Below, in pieces: positions 27,784 to 36,202 of a DNA stretch of 64,000 nt; the stretch's first letter is position 1, and the number at the start of each line of letters is the position of its first letter. The notes beneath the pieces are model-generated. The model did not search any database. It saw nothing but the letters and a program-made list of their open reading frames with translations, and was not told the DNA's origin. Source of the DNA: Acinetobacter haemolyticus CIP 64.3 = MTCC 9819 (GTDB lineage Bacteria > Pseudomonadota > Gammaproteobacteria > Pseudomonadales > Moraxellaceae); NCBI RefSeq assembly GCF_000369065.1, contig NZ_KB849799.1, positions 431,522-495,521 on the forward strand, written 5' to 3'. Made by a program: the position numbers and the translations under genes.

Positions 27784-28695
27784 CTATTCTATCGATTCAA
27801 ACTCACGAATCCCAGCAAGCCCATAAGCATGATGTTTTTGGGCTTGTTCTATATCTTTAGGTGCAACACCACCCAAGGCAAACACTGGAATATCACTATT
27901 CTCAGCCAATTCAGAAAAACCATCCCAGCCTAACACTTTGGCTTCAAGATGAGTCTCTGTCTGATTCACAGGACTTAAAAACACAGCATCACAACCTATA
28001 TCATGAGCATGTTTTAAAGACACTGCATCATGACATGCAGCGATAAAGCGCTTACCAACAATCAATTCACCATTTTTAAAACGCATAAGCTGTGATTGTT
28101 TTAAATGAATCGTCTGAATTTTTGCTTGTAATTTAGAATCAAGTTGTTGCCAAAGACTAAAATTGATAATCAACTTATTGAGTTGGTCATCAGTCAATAC
28201 CGATAATTGTTGTTGAACTTCCACGATGTTTAGCTTTTCATTACGCCAATAAAATTGCGCATCACTATGTGGCAATGCAGGCAAAAGATCACTGATCTTA
28301 ATTAGATGTGACCATACCAATCGTTCGATGATTGTCTTATTCGCCTTTGGAAAATTCAAATTCTGTAATTGATCTCGGCTGTACCACGTCCATGGCTGAT
28401 GAATTAAATCCAAGAACTGATCTGGAACATGTGCATGAAATAAATGTAAGCGCACAATCAAATCATCATATTCATGCTGAATAACATCGAATTTGTGCCA
28501 ATCTTTTAGACCAATCCCAACCTCTTCATAGATCTCACGCCGACAAGCCTGTTCAGGCGTTTCATGCTGTTCGACTTTACCGCCAGGAAATTCATGTTTA
28601 TTGCCCTGATGTTGATTTGCTTGCCTCCATCCGACAAGCACTTTTGATTTATGCAATAAAATTGCAATCGCAACTTCAACTATCGATTTAGCCAT
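27784..28695 (-). CDS. Nudix hydrolase fused to a thiamine-phosphate-synthase-like domain
   Basis: Two-domain cytosolic protein of 303 aa. Residues 1-130 are a MutT-type Nudix hydrolase with the box GGKVEQHETPEQACRREIYEEVGI intact, expected to clean 8-oxo-dGTP or another nucleotide. The C-terminal half (about 180-300) resembles ThiE/TenI barrels (ISAHD-like segment AACHDAVSLKHAHDIGCDAVFLSPV, and VFALGGVAPKDIEQAQKHHAYGLAGI). This fusion is common in gammaproteobacteria, and the ThiE-like half often lacks thiamine synthesis activity. The gene is divergent from hemP. Confidence 0.88.
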   Translation of the reverse strand: MAKSIVEVAIAILLHKSKVLVGWRQANQHQGNKHEFPGGKVEQHETPEQACRREIYEEVGIGLKDWHKFDVIQHEYDDLIVRLHLFHAHVPDQFLDLIHQPWTWYSRDQLQNLNFPKANKTIIERLVWSHLIKISDLLPALPHSDAQFYWRNEKLNIVEVQQQLSVLTDDQLNKLIINFSLWQQLDSKLQAKIQTIHLKQSQLMRFKNGELIVGKRFIAACHDAVSLKHAHDIGCDAVFLSPVNQTETHLEAKVLGWDGFSELAENSDIPVFALGGVAPKDIEQAQKHHAYGLAGIREFESIE

Positions 28696-28805
28696 AACAG
28701 TTTAATATCCCTGAGATTTCATAAAAAGTATAAGCAACCGAACATTTCAATTACATATCCCAAATAAAAAATAATAAATGATTTTGTAAATTAGCAAAAA
28801 TTTCG

Positions 28806-28839
28806 TTGACAGGTGTATTCGATAATGATTATCATTTAA
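28806..28839 (+). promoter_or_regulatory. hemP promoter with overlapping Fur box
   Basis: -35 TTGACA (28806-28811) and -10 TATCAT (28830-28835) are 18 bp apart. GATAATGATTATCATTTAA (28821-28839) matches the 19-bp Fur consensus at 15 positions and covers the -10, the classical arrangement for iron repression. Confidence 0.8.
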
Positions 28840-28871
28840 AGCATTAAAAAACACACCACGGAGCATAACAA

Positions 28872-29042
28872 ATGAACGCACCATTTAACTTATTTACTCG
28901 TAGCACAGACTCAGCTCAATCTTTGCCAATGCTACATTCAAACAATCTTTTTGCCTTAGGACGTGAAATTCGGATTATGCATGCTGGAGAAGAATACCGT
29001 TTGCGTTTGACTCGCAACAACCGCCTGATTTTAACAAAGTAA
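28872..29042 (+). CDS. hemP: Hemin uptake protein HemP/HmuP family (56 aa)
   Basis: A short gene that is easily missed. The C-terminal core LGREIRIMHAGEEYRLRLTR followed by NNRLILTK is the HemP/HmuP signature, and the N-terminus ends variable. Members of this family are small cytoplasmic proteins next to haem-uptake genes; HmuP of rhizobia activates haem receptor expression. ACGGAGCATAACAA places GGAG 9 bases ahead of the ATG. Transcription is predicted from a Fur-controlled promoter, and a terminator lies 36 bases downstream. No haem receptor gene is next to it here, so it probably acts in trans. Confidence 0.85.
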   Translation: MNAPFNLFTRSTDSAQSLPMLHSNNLFALGREIRIMHAGEEYRLRLTRNNRLILTK

Positions 29043-29077
29043 TATAATAAAAATCGGATAATAATAAACGTGGGAAT

Positions 29078-29108
29078 AGCAGTATGTCAGCGCGTACTGC
29101 TTTTTTTA
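29078..29108 (+). terminator. hemP terminator
   Basis: AGCAGTA pairs with TACTGCT across a 10-base loop and a run of T follows. It reaches into the stop codon of the convergent histidine kinase gene. Confidence 0.75.
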
Positions 29109-30467
29109 TCCTTTATGACGTTTAGGCGTTTGCTGTTCTATTTTTAATTGAATACTTACTTTGAGTCCTCCATAGGTCGATTGGGAGAATTCCATTCGCC
29201 CATAATGTAGTTCGATTATCTTTCTACAAATCGACAAACCTAATCCTGAGCCCTGTGTTTTCGTTCCTAATGCCCGATAGAAACGTTCACCTAATCGTGC
29301 CAATACTTCCTCACTTATCATATCCCCTTCATTTTCAATAATCAGTTCAGATACGTTCTGATATTGCTCAAGTCGAAGATAGACATTTCCATCTTTTGGC
29401 GTATATCGAATTGCATTATCCAATAAATTTCGAATGCAACTAAACAATAACTGACGATTTCCAAACACATCATCTTTCTCTATCGTTTCAAGCTGAGAAT
29501 GCAATCGTATTGATTTTTCATTGGCAAATAATGCTTGTGCTTGCATCACCTCAGTAATCAATTCATTTAGTGAAAAATGAGTTTTGGGAAGATTATCAGC
29601 ATGCTCAGGATCTAAACGTGCCAGTAAAAGTAAGTTTTCTAGAGTCTGAATTCCTCGACTAACATCCTGCTGTATTTGAATAAAATCTGTAGCACGTTCA
29701 GGATATTTACGTTGTAATAATTGTAGACGCATTTGAATCGCTGAAAGTGGTGATCTCAGCTCATGTGATGCATCTGCCGTAAAACGTTGTTCAGCTTGTA
29801 ATGATTGATTCAAACGTTGCAACAATTGATTCAATTGATTCAACATAGGTTGCAATTCTTTAAGTTCAATTTCACCAGAATGTATAGGACGAAGATCATC
29901 AGCATTTCTTGCAGAAATTTGTGCCGACAATTGGTGAATCATTTTAAACTGCCGTTTAATAAGCAAATATAGAATAAGCCATTGTACTAGCCATACCAAA
30001 ATGAGAATTAAGCTGTACCCAACAATGCTATGCCATAATGCTTCAAAACGTTCAGCTAAAGGTTGTATCACCAAAACGTGCATATTTGAATGAGTATCTT
30101 TAGCTGTATAAATACGCCATAATTGTTGATCCTGCCAAATAAAACCATAATCATTGCGTGCTATCGCAAACTTATAATATTGTTGATCAAGTTGAAATTT
30201 CTCAGATTGAGTGAGCACATAATGCTGGTTGCTTAACCTATATTGAATGTCAAACTGATCACTAAGTTCATCTATTTGCTGTCCAGATGTTGCCGTCAAA
30301 TCTGAAATTAATAACATATCTGAAATTTCATCCATGATTTCATCTTGTACTTGCATGGTCTGGTAAACAGATATAATGAGGAATAAAAGTAATGCCACGC
30401 AGCCAACAATGATTGAACTCATCATTGAAGTTTTTATTAGTTTCGTCTGCAAAGACACTACTTTCAT
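29106..30467 (-). CDS. Sensor histidine kinase (QseC-like)
   Basis: Membrane sensor of a two-component system, 453 aa. Two transmembrane segments (about 15-35 and 150-175) flank a periplasmic domain of about 115 residues. A HAMP-type linker precedes the HisKA phospho-acceptor motif ASHELRSPL (His at about 240), the N box NLLDNAIRYTP and the G boxes GSGLGLS. The neighbouring response regulator starts the operon, three bases upstream, and a YgiW-like gene lies before that, the same trio as ygiW-qseBC systems in other bacteria. PmrB-type function cannot be excluded, but no pmrC gene is present. The ligand is unknown. Confidence 0.85.
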   Translation of the reverse strand: MKVVSLQTKLIKTSMMSSIIVGCVALLLFLIISVYQTMQVQDEIMDEISDMLLISDLTATSGQQIDELSDQFDIQYRLSNQHYVLTQSEKFQLDQQYYKFAIARNDYGFIWQDQQLWRIYTAKDTHSNMHVLVIQPLAERFEALWHSIVGYSLILILVWLVQWLILYLLIKRQFKMIHQLSAQISARNADDLRPIHSGEIELKELQPMLNQLNQLLQRLNQSLQAEQRFTADASHELRSPLSAIQMRLQLLQRKYPERATDFIQIQQDVSRGIQTLENLLLLARLDPEHADNLPKTHFSLNELITEVMQAQALFANEKSIRLHSQLETIEKDDVFGNRQLLFSCIRNLLDNAIRYTPKDGNVYLRLEQYQNVSELIIENEGDMISEEVLARLGERFYRALGTKTQGSGLGLSICRKIIELHYGRMEFSQSTYGGLKVSIQLKIEQQTPKRHKG

Positions 30468-30470
30468 TGT

Positions 30471-31133
30471 TTATTCCTGATGCATTCGATAGCCAAGTCC
30501 ACGGACAGTCTTAATATACTGTCCGCCTATTTTTTTGCGAATTTGATAAATAAACACTTCGATTGCATTACTTTCAATTTCATCTCCCCATGCATACAGA
30601 GATTCTTCTAATTGTTCCCGCGTAAAAATATGATCTGGTTTTTGCATTAATTTATATAAAATTTGAAACTCCTTCGCAGTTAAATTTACTGTCTGCTCTG
30701 CCTGACTCAAGGTTTTCGCTTGTGGATCTAGTTTTAAATCAGCAAATTTAAGATATTGCCCTGCATCAACCTGATGCTGGCGTAGTTGTGATCGTACTCT
30801 TGCAGATAACTCTTCTAAGTTAAACGGTTTGACTAAATAGTCATTTGCACCCAGATCTAAACCTTCAACCCGATCATGGATATGATCTTTTGCAGTTATG
30901 AAAATAACTGGTGTTTTTAGGTTACGTTGTCGAATTGATTTTAAAATCTGATCACCAGATGCTTTTGGCAAACCTCGATCAAGTAATACACAGTCATACT
31001 GATGTTGTTCAACTGCTAAGATTGCATGATCACCACGCTCAACCCAATCAACACTATAACCATCCATTTCCAACCAGTCTTTAATGCTTTCCGCCTGTGA
31101 AGCATCATCTTCTGCCAATAAAATCCGCATCAA
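30471..31133 (-). CDS. OmpR-family response regulator (QseB-like)
   Basis: DNA-binding response regulator of 220 aa paired with the kinase that follows. The receiver domain (1-115) has the acidic pocket AEDD, phospho-acceptor Asp in VLLDRGLP (about 52), a conserved Thr in VIFITAKD and Lys in YLVKPF. The C-terminal winged helix (about 125-220) ends with KTVRGLGYRM. The PmrA/QseB/BasR type is the closest I can place. The stop codon is 3 bases before the kinase start, so translation is probably coupled. Confidence 0.88.
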   Translation of the reverse strand: MMRILLAEDDASQAESIKDWLEMDGYSVDWVERGDHAILAVEQHQYDCVLLDRGLPKASGDQILKSIRQRNLKTPVIFITAKDHIHDRVEGLDLGANDYLVKPFNLEELSARVRSQLRQHQVDAGQYLKFADLKLDPQAKTLSQAEQTVNLTAKEFQILYKLMQKPDHIFTREQLEESLYAWGDEIESNAIEVFIYQIRKKIGGQYIKTVRGLGYRMHQE

Positions 31134-31179
31134 TAAACGCTCTCATTTTATTTTTAATATTCAATTAAAGCATAAACAA

Positions 31180-31206
31180 AAAACCACATGAATATCATGT
31201 GGTTTT
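31180..31206 (-). terminator. Terminator between the ygiW-like gene and the response regulator
   Basis: AAAACCACATG pairs with CATGTGGTTTT (11 bp) around AATAT, with a T tract on the minus strand. It lies in the 89-base gap of an otherwise co-directional trio, so it probably limits the ygiW-like transcript before qseB. Confidence 0.8.
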
Positions 31207-31222
31207 GTATGAGCACCTGTCA

Positions 31223-31588
31223 TCAAAATTGAACTTGATCTACATCAACTTCAACACGTTTCTTCGGTTTGTAGTCAATATCAATCTCACCAATGATAGT
31301 CACAGGCGTTTTGGCTGAGATTGGCTTACCTTGCCATAATTCATCATCAATATCGACGGTGATACTACCTGTTTGATCACTAAACTGGTACTTTTCATCA
31401 CCAATTGCTTTAACAATATAACCTTTGAGCTTGATAGGTGTATCATCCTTTAAGGTCAATGCTTGCTGTACCGTACTAATCTGTGTTGGTGTCAAAGCTT
31501 GTTGATTTACCGCACCCGTATTCGCTGCAACCATGGTCGTTGCACCAACCAAACTCGCAATCACTGCTACTTTTGAAAATACGTTCAT
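31223..31588 (-). CDS. YgiW/YdeI-type OB-fold stress protein (BOF domain)
   Basis: Small periplasmic protein of 121 aa with a signal peptide ending near VAA (about residue 23). The mature part is a bacterial OB fold (TPTQISTVQQALTLKDDTPIKLKGYIVKA, then YQFSDQTGSITVDIDDELWQGK) as in YgiW and VisP. Such proteins bind small molecules and help with oxidative or cationic-peptide stress. It is adjacent to a QseBC-like pair in the same direction, as ygiW is in related systems, so it may feed into or respond to that system. A hairpin terminator separates it from the regulator. Confidence 0.85.
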   Translation of the reverse strand: MNVFSKVAVIASLVGATTMVAANTGAVNQQALTPTQISTVQQALTLKDDTPIKLKGYIVKAIGDEKYQFSDQTGSITVDIDDELWQGKPISAKTPVTIIGEIDIDYKPKKRVEVDVDQVQF

Positions 31589-31674
31589 CTTGATTTCCTC
31601 ATTCTAATTTCATCATTTCGATGAGGTTATTTAAACAAACCAAGATGAGGTGAATCTGAAGATGGAAAAATCAA

Positions 31675-33453
31675 CTAGCTAAGTGGAACAACTCGCAAAA
31701 CCTCTTCCAGCGTTGTCACTCCTTCAATCACCTTACGAGCACCCACTATTCGCAATGGTTCGATACCTTCTTTTTTTGCTTGAGTTCGAAGATCATTGAG
31801 TGTGCCATGTGCGCTGATTAGTGACTTTAACTCTAGACTCACAGGCATAAATTCATATATACCGACACGACCTTTATAACCTGTATGACGGCATACTTCA
31901 CAACCTACTGCCTTGAACATTGTGGTTGGCATATCCATCATATAATCAAAGGTTAAATGCTCCCACTCTTGCTCATTTATTGCTGTTTCTTGCTTGCAAT
32001 GTGGGCACAATCGACGTACTAAACGCTGTGCTAACACCCCTAAAATCGTAGCTGAAGTTAAGAAAGGCTGCACACCAAGATCATGTAGTCGTGTCAAACT
32101 CGAGGGCGCATCATTGGTATGAAGAGTTGATAGCACCAGATGCCCTGTCAACGCTGCCTGAATCGCCATATTCGCAGTATCATGATCACGAATCTCACCC
32201 ACCATGATAATGTCAGGATCTTGACGCATTAAAGCACGTACCCCATCAGCGAAACCCAACTCAATGTTTGGATTGACCTGCATCTGGTTAAAACTTGGCT
32301 CAAGCATTTCAATCGGATCTTCAATGGTACAGACATTGACTTGTTCAGTCGCCAATTGTTTTAGCGATGAATAGAGTGTTGTGGTTTTCCCAGAACCTGT
32401 CGGTCCCGTGACTAAAATAATCCCATGGCTATGTTGGGTGAGTTGTTGCCAACTCTGTAATAAATGCCCTTCAAAACCAAGTTGTTGAAAGCTTCGTACT
32501 AATACTTCTGGATCAAAGATACGCATGACTAACTTTTCGCCAAAAGCAGTCGGCAAAGTAGAAAGACGCAATTCTGTCTCTTGTCCCTTTGGCGTTCTGG
32601 TTTTTAAACGACCATCTTGAGGTTTACGCTTTTCAGCGACATTCATCCGGCCAAGTATTTTGATGCGGGAAATAACTGCGGTCAGCGTATTTGCAGGCAT
32701 ATTATAAATCGTATGCAATACCCCATCGATGCGGAAACGTACCTTCCCCTTATCCTTACGAGGTTCAAGATGAATATCACTCGCACCTTGCTCAAAAGCA
32801 AATTGCAGCACCCAGTCAACCAATTTAACAATGTGTTGATCATTTGCATCTGGATTTTGGGTGTCTCCTAGCTGTAAAAGTGCTTCTACACCTTTATTAT
32901 CACGATCAAATGCGCTGGTATTTTGTGATGAGTTGACGGCTCGACTCACTTGATAATATTCGTGCAAGTATCGTTGTAATTGCTCTGGATTCAGTAAAAC
33001 TTTTTCTATTCTTTTCGGGGCTAAACTTCGCTCTAAGTTATTTTGCCACTCTGTAGAAAACGGTTGATCAGTTCCAATCAAAATCCGATCGGCATGTACT
33101 TCAACCGCAAGAATGTGATTTCTCACCGCAAACTCTTGCGACATAACGCTAGTTAGAGCTGTTACATCTGCCTTTAAAGGGTCAATCACGAACAATGGAA
33201 CTGCCGCTTTTTCAGCAAGCCACTGACATAAACGATTCAACGTCAAAGTAGAGGTTGGATTTAACTGATCTTTGAGCTTGAAGTTCGCAATCCACTGCAA
33301 CGGATGCCATTTCAATTGCTCTTTTTGTCGATGAGTGGTCTGAATAAGTAATTTATCTCGTTCAGTAATAAGCCCATCTTTTAGTAGTTGCTCTAAACAC
33401 CACGTCACATCGACTGTAAAAGAAAAATTTGCAAATTTTGCTTGTGCTTGCAT
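31675..33453 (-). CDS. gspE: GspE-type type II secretion ATPase
   Basis: Cytoplasmic AAA+ ATPase driving type II secretion. The 592 aa have an N-terminal docking domain (about 1-170), a middle domain, and a catalytic domain with Walker A GPTGSGKTTT, an Asp box (DPDIIMVGEIRDHDTA), His box (HLVLSTLHTND) and a four-Cys zinc motif (CPHC and CEVC). Start at ATG 33453 is preferred to the TTG at 33471. It follows trmO by a 13-base gap and is separated from the other gsp genes, none of which are in the window. PilB or PulE relatives share the motifs; the GspE call is the best fit. Confidence 0.85.
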   Translation of the reverse strand: MQAQAKFANFSFTVDVTWCLEQLLKDGLITERDKLLIQTTHRQKEQLKWHPLQWIANFKLKDQLNPTSTLTLNRLCQWLAEKAAVPLFVIDPLKADVTALTSVMSQEFAVRNHILAVEVHADRILIGTDQPFSTEWQNNLERSLAPKRIEKVLLNPEQLQRYLHEYYQVSRAVNSSQNTSAFDRDNKGVEALLQLGDTQNPDANDQHIVKLVDWVLQFAFEQGASDIHLEPRKDKGKVRFRIDGVLHTIYNMPANTLTAVISRIKILGRMNVAEKRKPQDGRLKTRTPKGQETELRLSTLPTAFGEKLVMRIFDPEVLVRSFQQLGFEGHLLQSWQQLTQHSHGIILVTGPTGSGKTTTLYSSLKQLATEQVNVCTIEDPIEMLEPSFNQMQVNPNIELGFADGVRALMRQDPDIIMVGEIRDHDTANMAIQAALTGHLVLSTLHTNDAPSSLTRLHDLGVQPFLTSATILGVLAQRLVRRLCPHCKQETAINEQEWEHLTFDYMMDMPTTMFKAVGCEVCRHTGYKGRVGIYEFMPVSLELKSLISAHGTLNDLRTQAKKEGIEPLRIVGARKVIEGVTTLEEVLRVVPLS

Positions 33454-33484
33454 TACCGTCTGTTCCCCCAAATTTATAACTCAT

Positions 33485-34228
33485 TTATATTTCTAAGTTT
33501 GTTTGCTCTATATTTACAATCGACACATTCCTTTCATCCACTGTAAATTGAATATTTAATTCTGCAAAACACATTCCATAGACCCGTTCCGCATCATCTT
33601 GATATGCAGGTCGTGGATCTAAAGATAACACTTGTTCGAGTTCGCCTAATACTCTTTTATTTAAAATACCTTGCTTTAGTAACAGTAGCTGCTGTGATTG
33701 TGCAGATTCCATCCATTGTACCAACTTACGTACAGGCTGTTCTTGTGCATAGCCACTTACCGAATCAACTATTGCATCCGAATACTGTATATAGGGCTTT
33801 ATGTCCAAAATCGGCGTACCATTCAACAAATCTGCTCCCGAAACGTACAGACGAACGCTCTTGGCGTGTTTTTCAACACGCAGATAACGGACCACAGACA
33901 AACCAATCGGTGATGGGCGGTACATACTTCTTGTTGCAAAGACCCCAATTTTCTGATTCCCTCCTAGACGCGGCGGGCGTACTTGTGCGCGAAATTTAGG
34001 CTGTTGATTCAAACTGTTATCACTATTTTTATTGTCATGAAACTGCCACACTAGCCACAAATGACTGAAATTTTCCAAACCATCAAATGCCAACAAATCA
34101 TTATAGGGTTCAGCCATTTCTATAAAGCATTCGACTTCTACAAGATTTGGCTGTCGAGGAATGCCAAATTTTTCACGATAAGGAGAATGCATATAGCCAA
34201 TAATCGGCATCGTTACAGCGTCAATCAT
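33485..34228 (-). CDS. trmO: tRNA (N6-threonylcarbamoyladenosine37-N6)-methyltransferase
   Basis: SAM-dependent enzyme that N6-methylates t6A37 of threonine tRNAs. The 247-aa protein carries the TrmO/YaeB pattern: N-terminal IGYMHSPYREKFGIPRQP, RPPRLGGNQKIGVFATRSMYRPSPIGLSVV and LDIKPYIQYSDA, and C-terminal PRPAYQDD with a variable extension. The start could be GTG at 34231, ATG at 34228, or MPIIGYMHS at 34207. It lies directly upstream of gspE on the same strand and divergent from fpr. Confidence 0.9.
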   Translation of the reverse strand: MIDAVTMPIIGYMHSPYREKFGIPRQPNLVEVECFIEMAEPYNDLLAFDGLENFSHLWLVWQFHDNKNSDNSLNQQPKFRAQVRPPRLGGNQKIGVFATRSMYRPSPIGLSVVRYLRVEKHAKSVRLYVSGADLLNGTPILDIKPYIQYSDAIVDSVSGYAQEQPVRKLVQWMESAQSQQLLLLKQGILNKRVLGELEQVLSLDPRPAYQDDAERVYGMCFAELNIQFTVDERNVSIVNIEQTNLEI

Positions 34229-34328
34229 CACTTTTTCTTATAAACACAATTAAATATATTCAGTTTATCGAGAATGATTTTAGATTAGAATAGCAATCTG
34301 TTTCTTTTATCTGTGATCGAGACCTTTA

Positions 34329-35108
34329 ATGGCTGCTTTTAACGTTGAACGCATTACTCATGTTCACCACTGGAATGACACACTTTTCAGCTTTAAAACC
34401 ACACGCGATGCAAGCTTACGTTTTAAAAATGGTCAGTTTGTGATGATCGGACTTGAAGTGAATGGCAAGCCTTTAATGCGCGCTTATTCGATTGCAAGTG
34501 CGAACTATGAAGAAGAACTTGAATTCTTCTCGATTAAAGTACAGGACGGTCCACTAACTTCTATTTTACAAAAAGTACAAGTAGGCGACGAAATCCTGAT
34601 TTCAAAAAAACCTACAGGTACTTTAGTACACGACGACTTATTACCAGGTAAAAACTTATATCTTTTATCTTCTGGTACAGGTCTTGCGCCATTTCTTTCT
34701 TTACTTCGTGATCCAGAAACTTACGAAAAATTTGAAAAAGTGATTATGGTTCACGGTACACGCTATGTATCTGAACTCGCTTATCAAGATCTCATCTTGA
34801 ATGAACTTCCTAACCATGAATTCTTTGAAGAATTAGGAATCAAAGACAAGTTGATTTACTACCCAACTGTGACGCGTGAACCATTCCATACACAAGGTCG
34901 TGTAACAACAGCAATCGAAACTGGCGAATTATTTGAAAAAATTGGTTTGCCTCGTTTCAATCGTGAAACTGACCGTGCCATGCTTTGTGGTAGCCCAGCA
35001 TTCCTAAAAGATGTTGCTGCACTACTCGATCAACACGGCTTGGTTGAATCACCACGTATGGGTGTGATGGGTGATTATGTTATTGAACGCGCATTTGTTG
35101 AAAAATAA
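34329..35108 (+). CDS. fpr: Ferredoxin/flavodoxin-NADP+ reductase
   Basis: FAD enzyme moving electrons between NADPH and ferredoxin or flavodoxin. The 259-aa sequence has the FAD-binding RAYSIASANY block, the LEFFSIKV strand, the NADP-binding SSGTGLAPFLSLLRDP motif, and the terminal VIERAFVEK typical of bacterial subclass I Fpr proteins. GAG ahead of the ATG is a weak ribosome site. Divergent from trmO, ends in a strong terminator. Confidence 0.95.
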   Translation: MAAFNVERITHVHHWNDTLFSFKTTRDASLRFKNGQFVMIGLEVNGKPLMRAYSIASANYEEELEFFSIKVQDGPLTSILQKVQVGDEILISKKPTGTLVHDDLLPGKNLYLLSSGTGLAPFLSLLRDPETYEKFEKVIMVHGTRYVSELAYQDLILNELPNHEFFEELGIKDKLIYYPTVTREPFHTQGRVTTAIETGELFEKIGLPRFNRETDRAMLCGSPAFLKDVAALLDQHGLVESPRMGVMGDYVIERAFVEK

Positions 35109-35125
35109 GCTTTAATATTTAAACT

Positions 35126-35160
35126 AAAAAAACCGAGTGATAAATTCACTCGGTTTTTTT
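35126..35160 (+). terminator. fpr terminator
   Basis: AAAAACCGAGTGA pairs with TCACTCGGTTTTT around TAAAT with T tract following; possibly bidirectional for the convergent TetR gene. Confidence 0.85.
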
Positions 35161-35188
35161 AAGATTAATCGGTAATTAAAATACGGCT

Positions 35189-35749
35189 TTAAGCCGCCTC
35201 TAAATTTATCAACCGTTCAATATAATACCAACACTCTTCTATTTCAGAATGATCCTTATTTACTTTGGCATAGGCCGTCATACCATCCAATATATTAATA
35301 TACATAGCAGTCAAAACGTGAGGTTGAAATACTTTCGCTTTTTCAAACAAATCCTCAACCAGCCCCATTAACCATTCTCTATACTCTACAATCGGACGAA
35401 TAATAGATGGATATTGTTGCAATATTTCCAAAGATGCTTTTTGAAACATACAACCATGGAAATCATCCGAATTAAACCATGACAGATGCCAAAAATAGAC
35501 AGCTTTAATCTTACCTAAATAATCTTCTTCACTTAACTGATTCACCTCATGCTCAATAGCTTCTTGAATACTTTTATTTCTTCGTGATAAGCACTCTTCA
35601 ATCAGATTCTCTTTCGATGGAAAATACTTGTAGAATGTCATCTTTGCAACGCCTGACTCACTAATAATTCGATCTACCCCAACAGAGCTATAATTATGAC
35701 GATTGAAGAGGTACAGAGCCGTTGCAATAATATCTTCTTTTTTTGACAT
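35189..35749 (-). CDS. TetR/AcrR family transcriptional regulator
   Basis: Dimeric repressor of 186 aa. The N-terminal helix-turn-helix (EDIIATALYLFNRHNYSSVGVDRIISESGVAKMTFYKYFPSKENLIEECL, residues 5-55) is intact, and the rest is the ligand-binding helical domain. The sequence YRRLFN-type hydrophobic core is not informative about ligand. It is divergent from the gene for a heme-oxygenase-like protein across 453 bases that include a 13-bp hyphenated palindrome; that gene is the obvious candidate target, besides autoregulation. Confidence 0.85.
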   Translation of the reverse strand: MSKKEDIIATALYLFNRHNYSSVGVDRIISESGVAKMTFYKYFPSKENLIEECLSRRNKSIQEAIEHEVNQLSEEDYLGKIKAVYFWHLSWFNSDDFHGCMFQKASLEILQQYPSIIRPIVEYREWLMGLVEDLFEKAKVFQPHVLTAMYINILDGMTAYAKVNKDHSEIEECWYYIERLINLEAA

Positions 35750-36202
35750 TTTATTATCCTTTTAGAATTATAATATAAACTTAATATATTATTTAGGCAT
35801 AGTTTATAGGCTTGAAAAATCTGGCGACTATGCTGTTGTCCATATTCTTTATGAACATAATAGGAAATATAACACTTCCAATCAAGTTCACTATTATACG
35901 TTAAGCAAAAATAAGATGACAAACAAGCTGATTTGTAAAAATTTCTTTCTATTTAAAAATAAATTCAATTATTAATGTGAAATAAATCACCTTTTATATA
36001 TTTTTTGATTAATTAACAATCTGAATGGTTATTTTTTAGCTCGCTTAATAAATTGATTTCACCTCTAAATCACCTTATATTTATTTTATCCAATAAAAAG
36101 ATATTTGGTTGGACCAATAGTTATATTCATAAACAACCAAAAAAAATCGAACTATATCATTGGAAAAGCAATAACATTTATTAATTCATTGAGTAAAAAA
36201 CT
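35750..36202. other. Long AT-rich divergent intergenic region
   Basis: 453 bases without a credible gene. It contains a hyphenated palindrome TTGGT-TGG-ACCAA (36105-36117) 86 bases before the diiron-protein start, and two near-copies of AAATCACCTT followed by TATA (from 35984 and 36067). Promoters for both flanking genes must be here. Confidence 0.45.
36105..36117. promoter_or_regulatory. Candidate operator palindrome
   Basis: TTGGT and ACCAA are perfect inverted arms around TGG, between the TetR gene and the diiron-protein gene. Short arms make chance occurrence possible. Confidence 0.3.
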
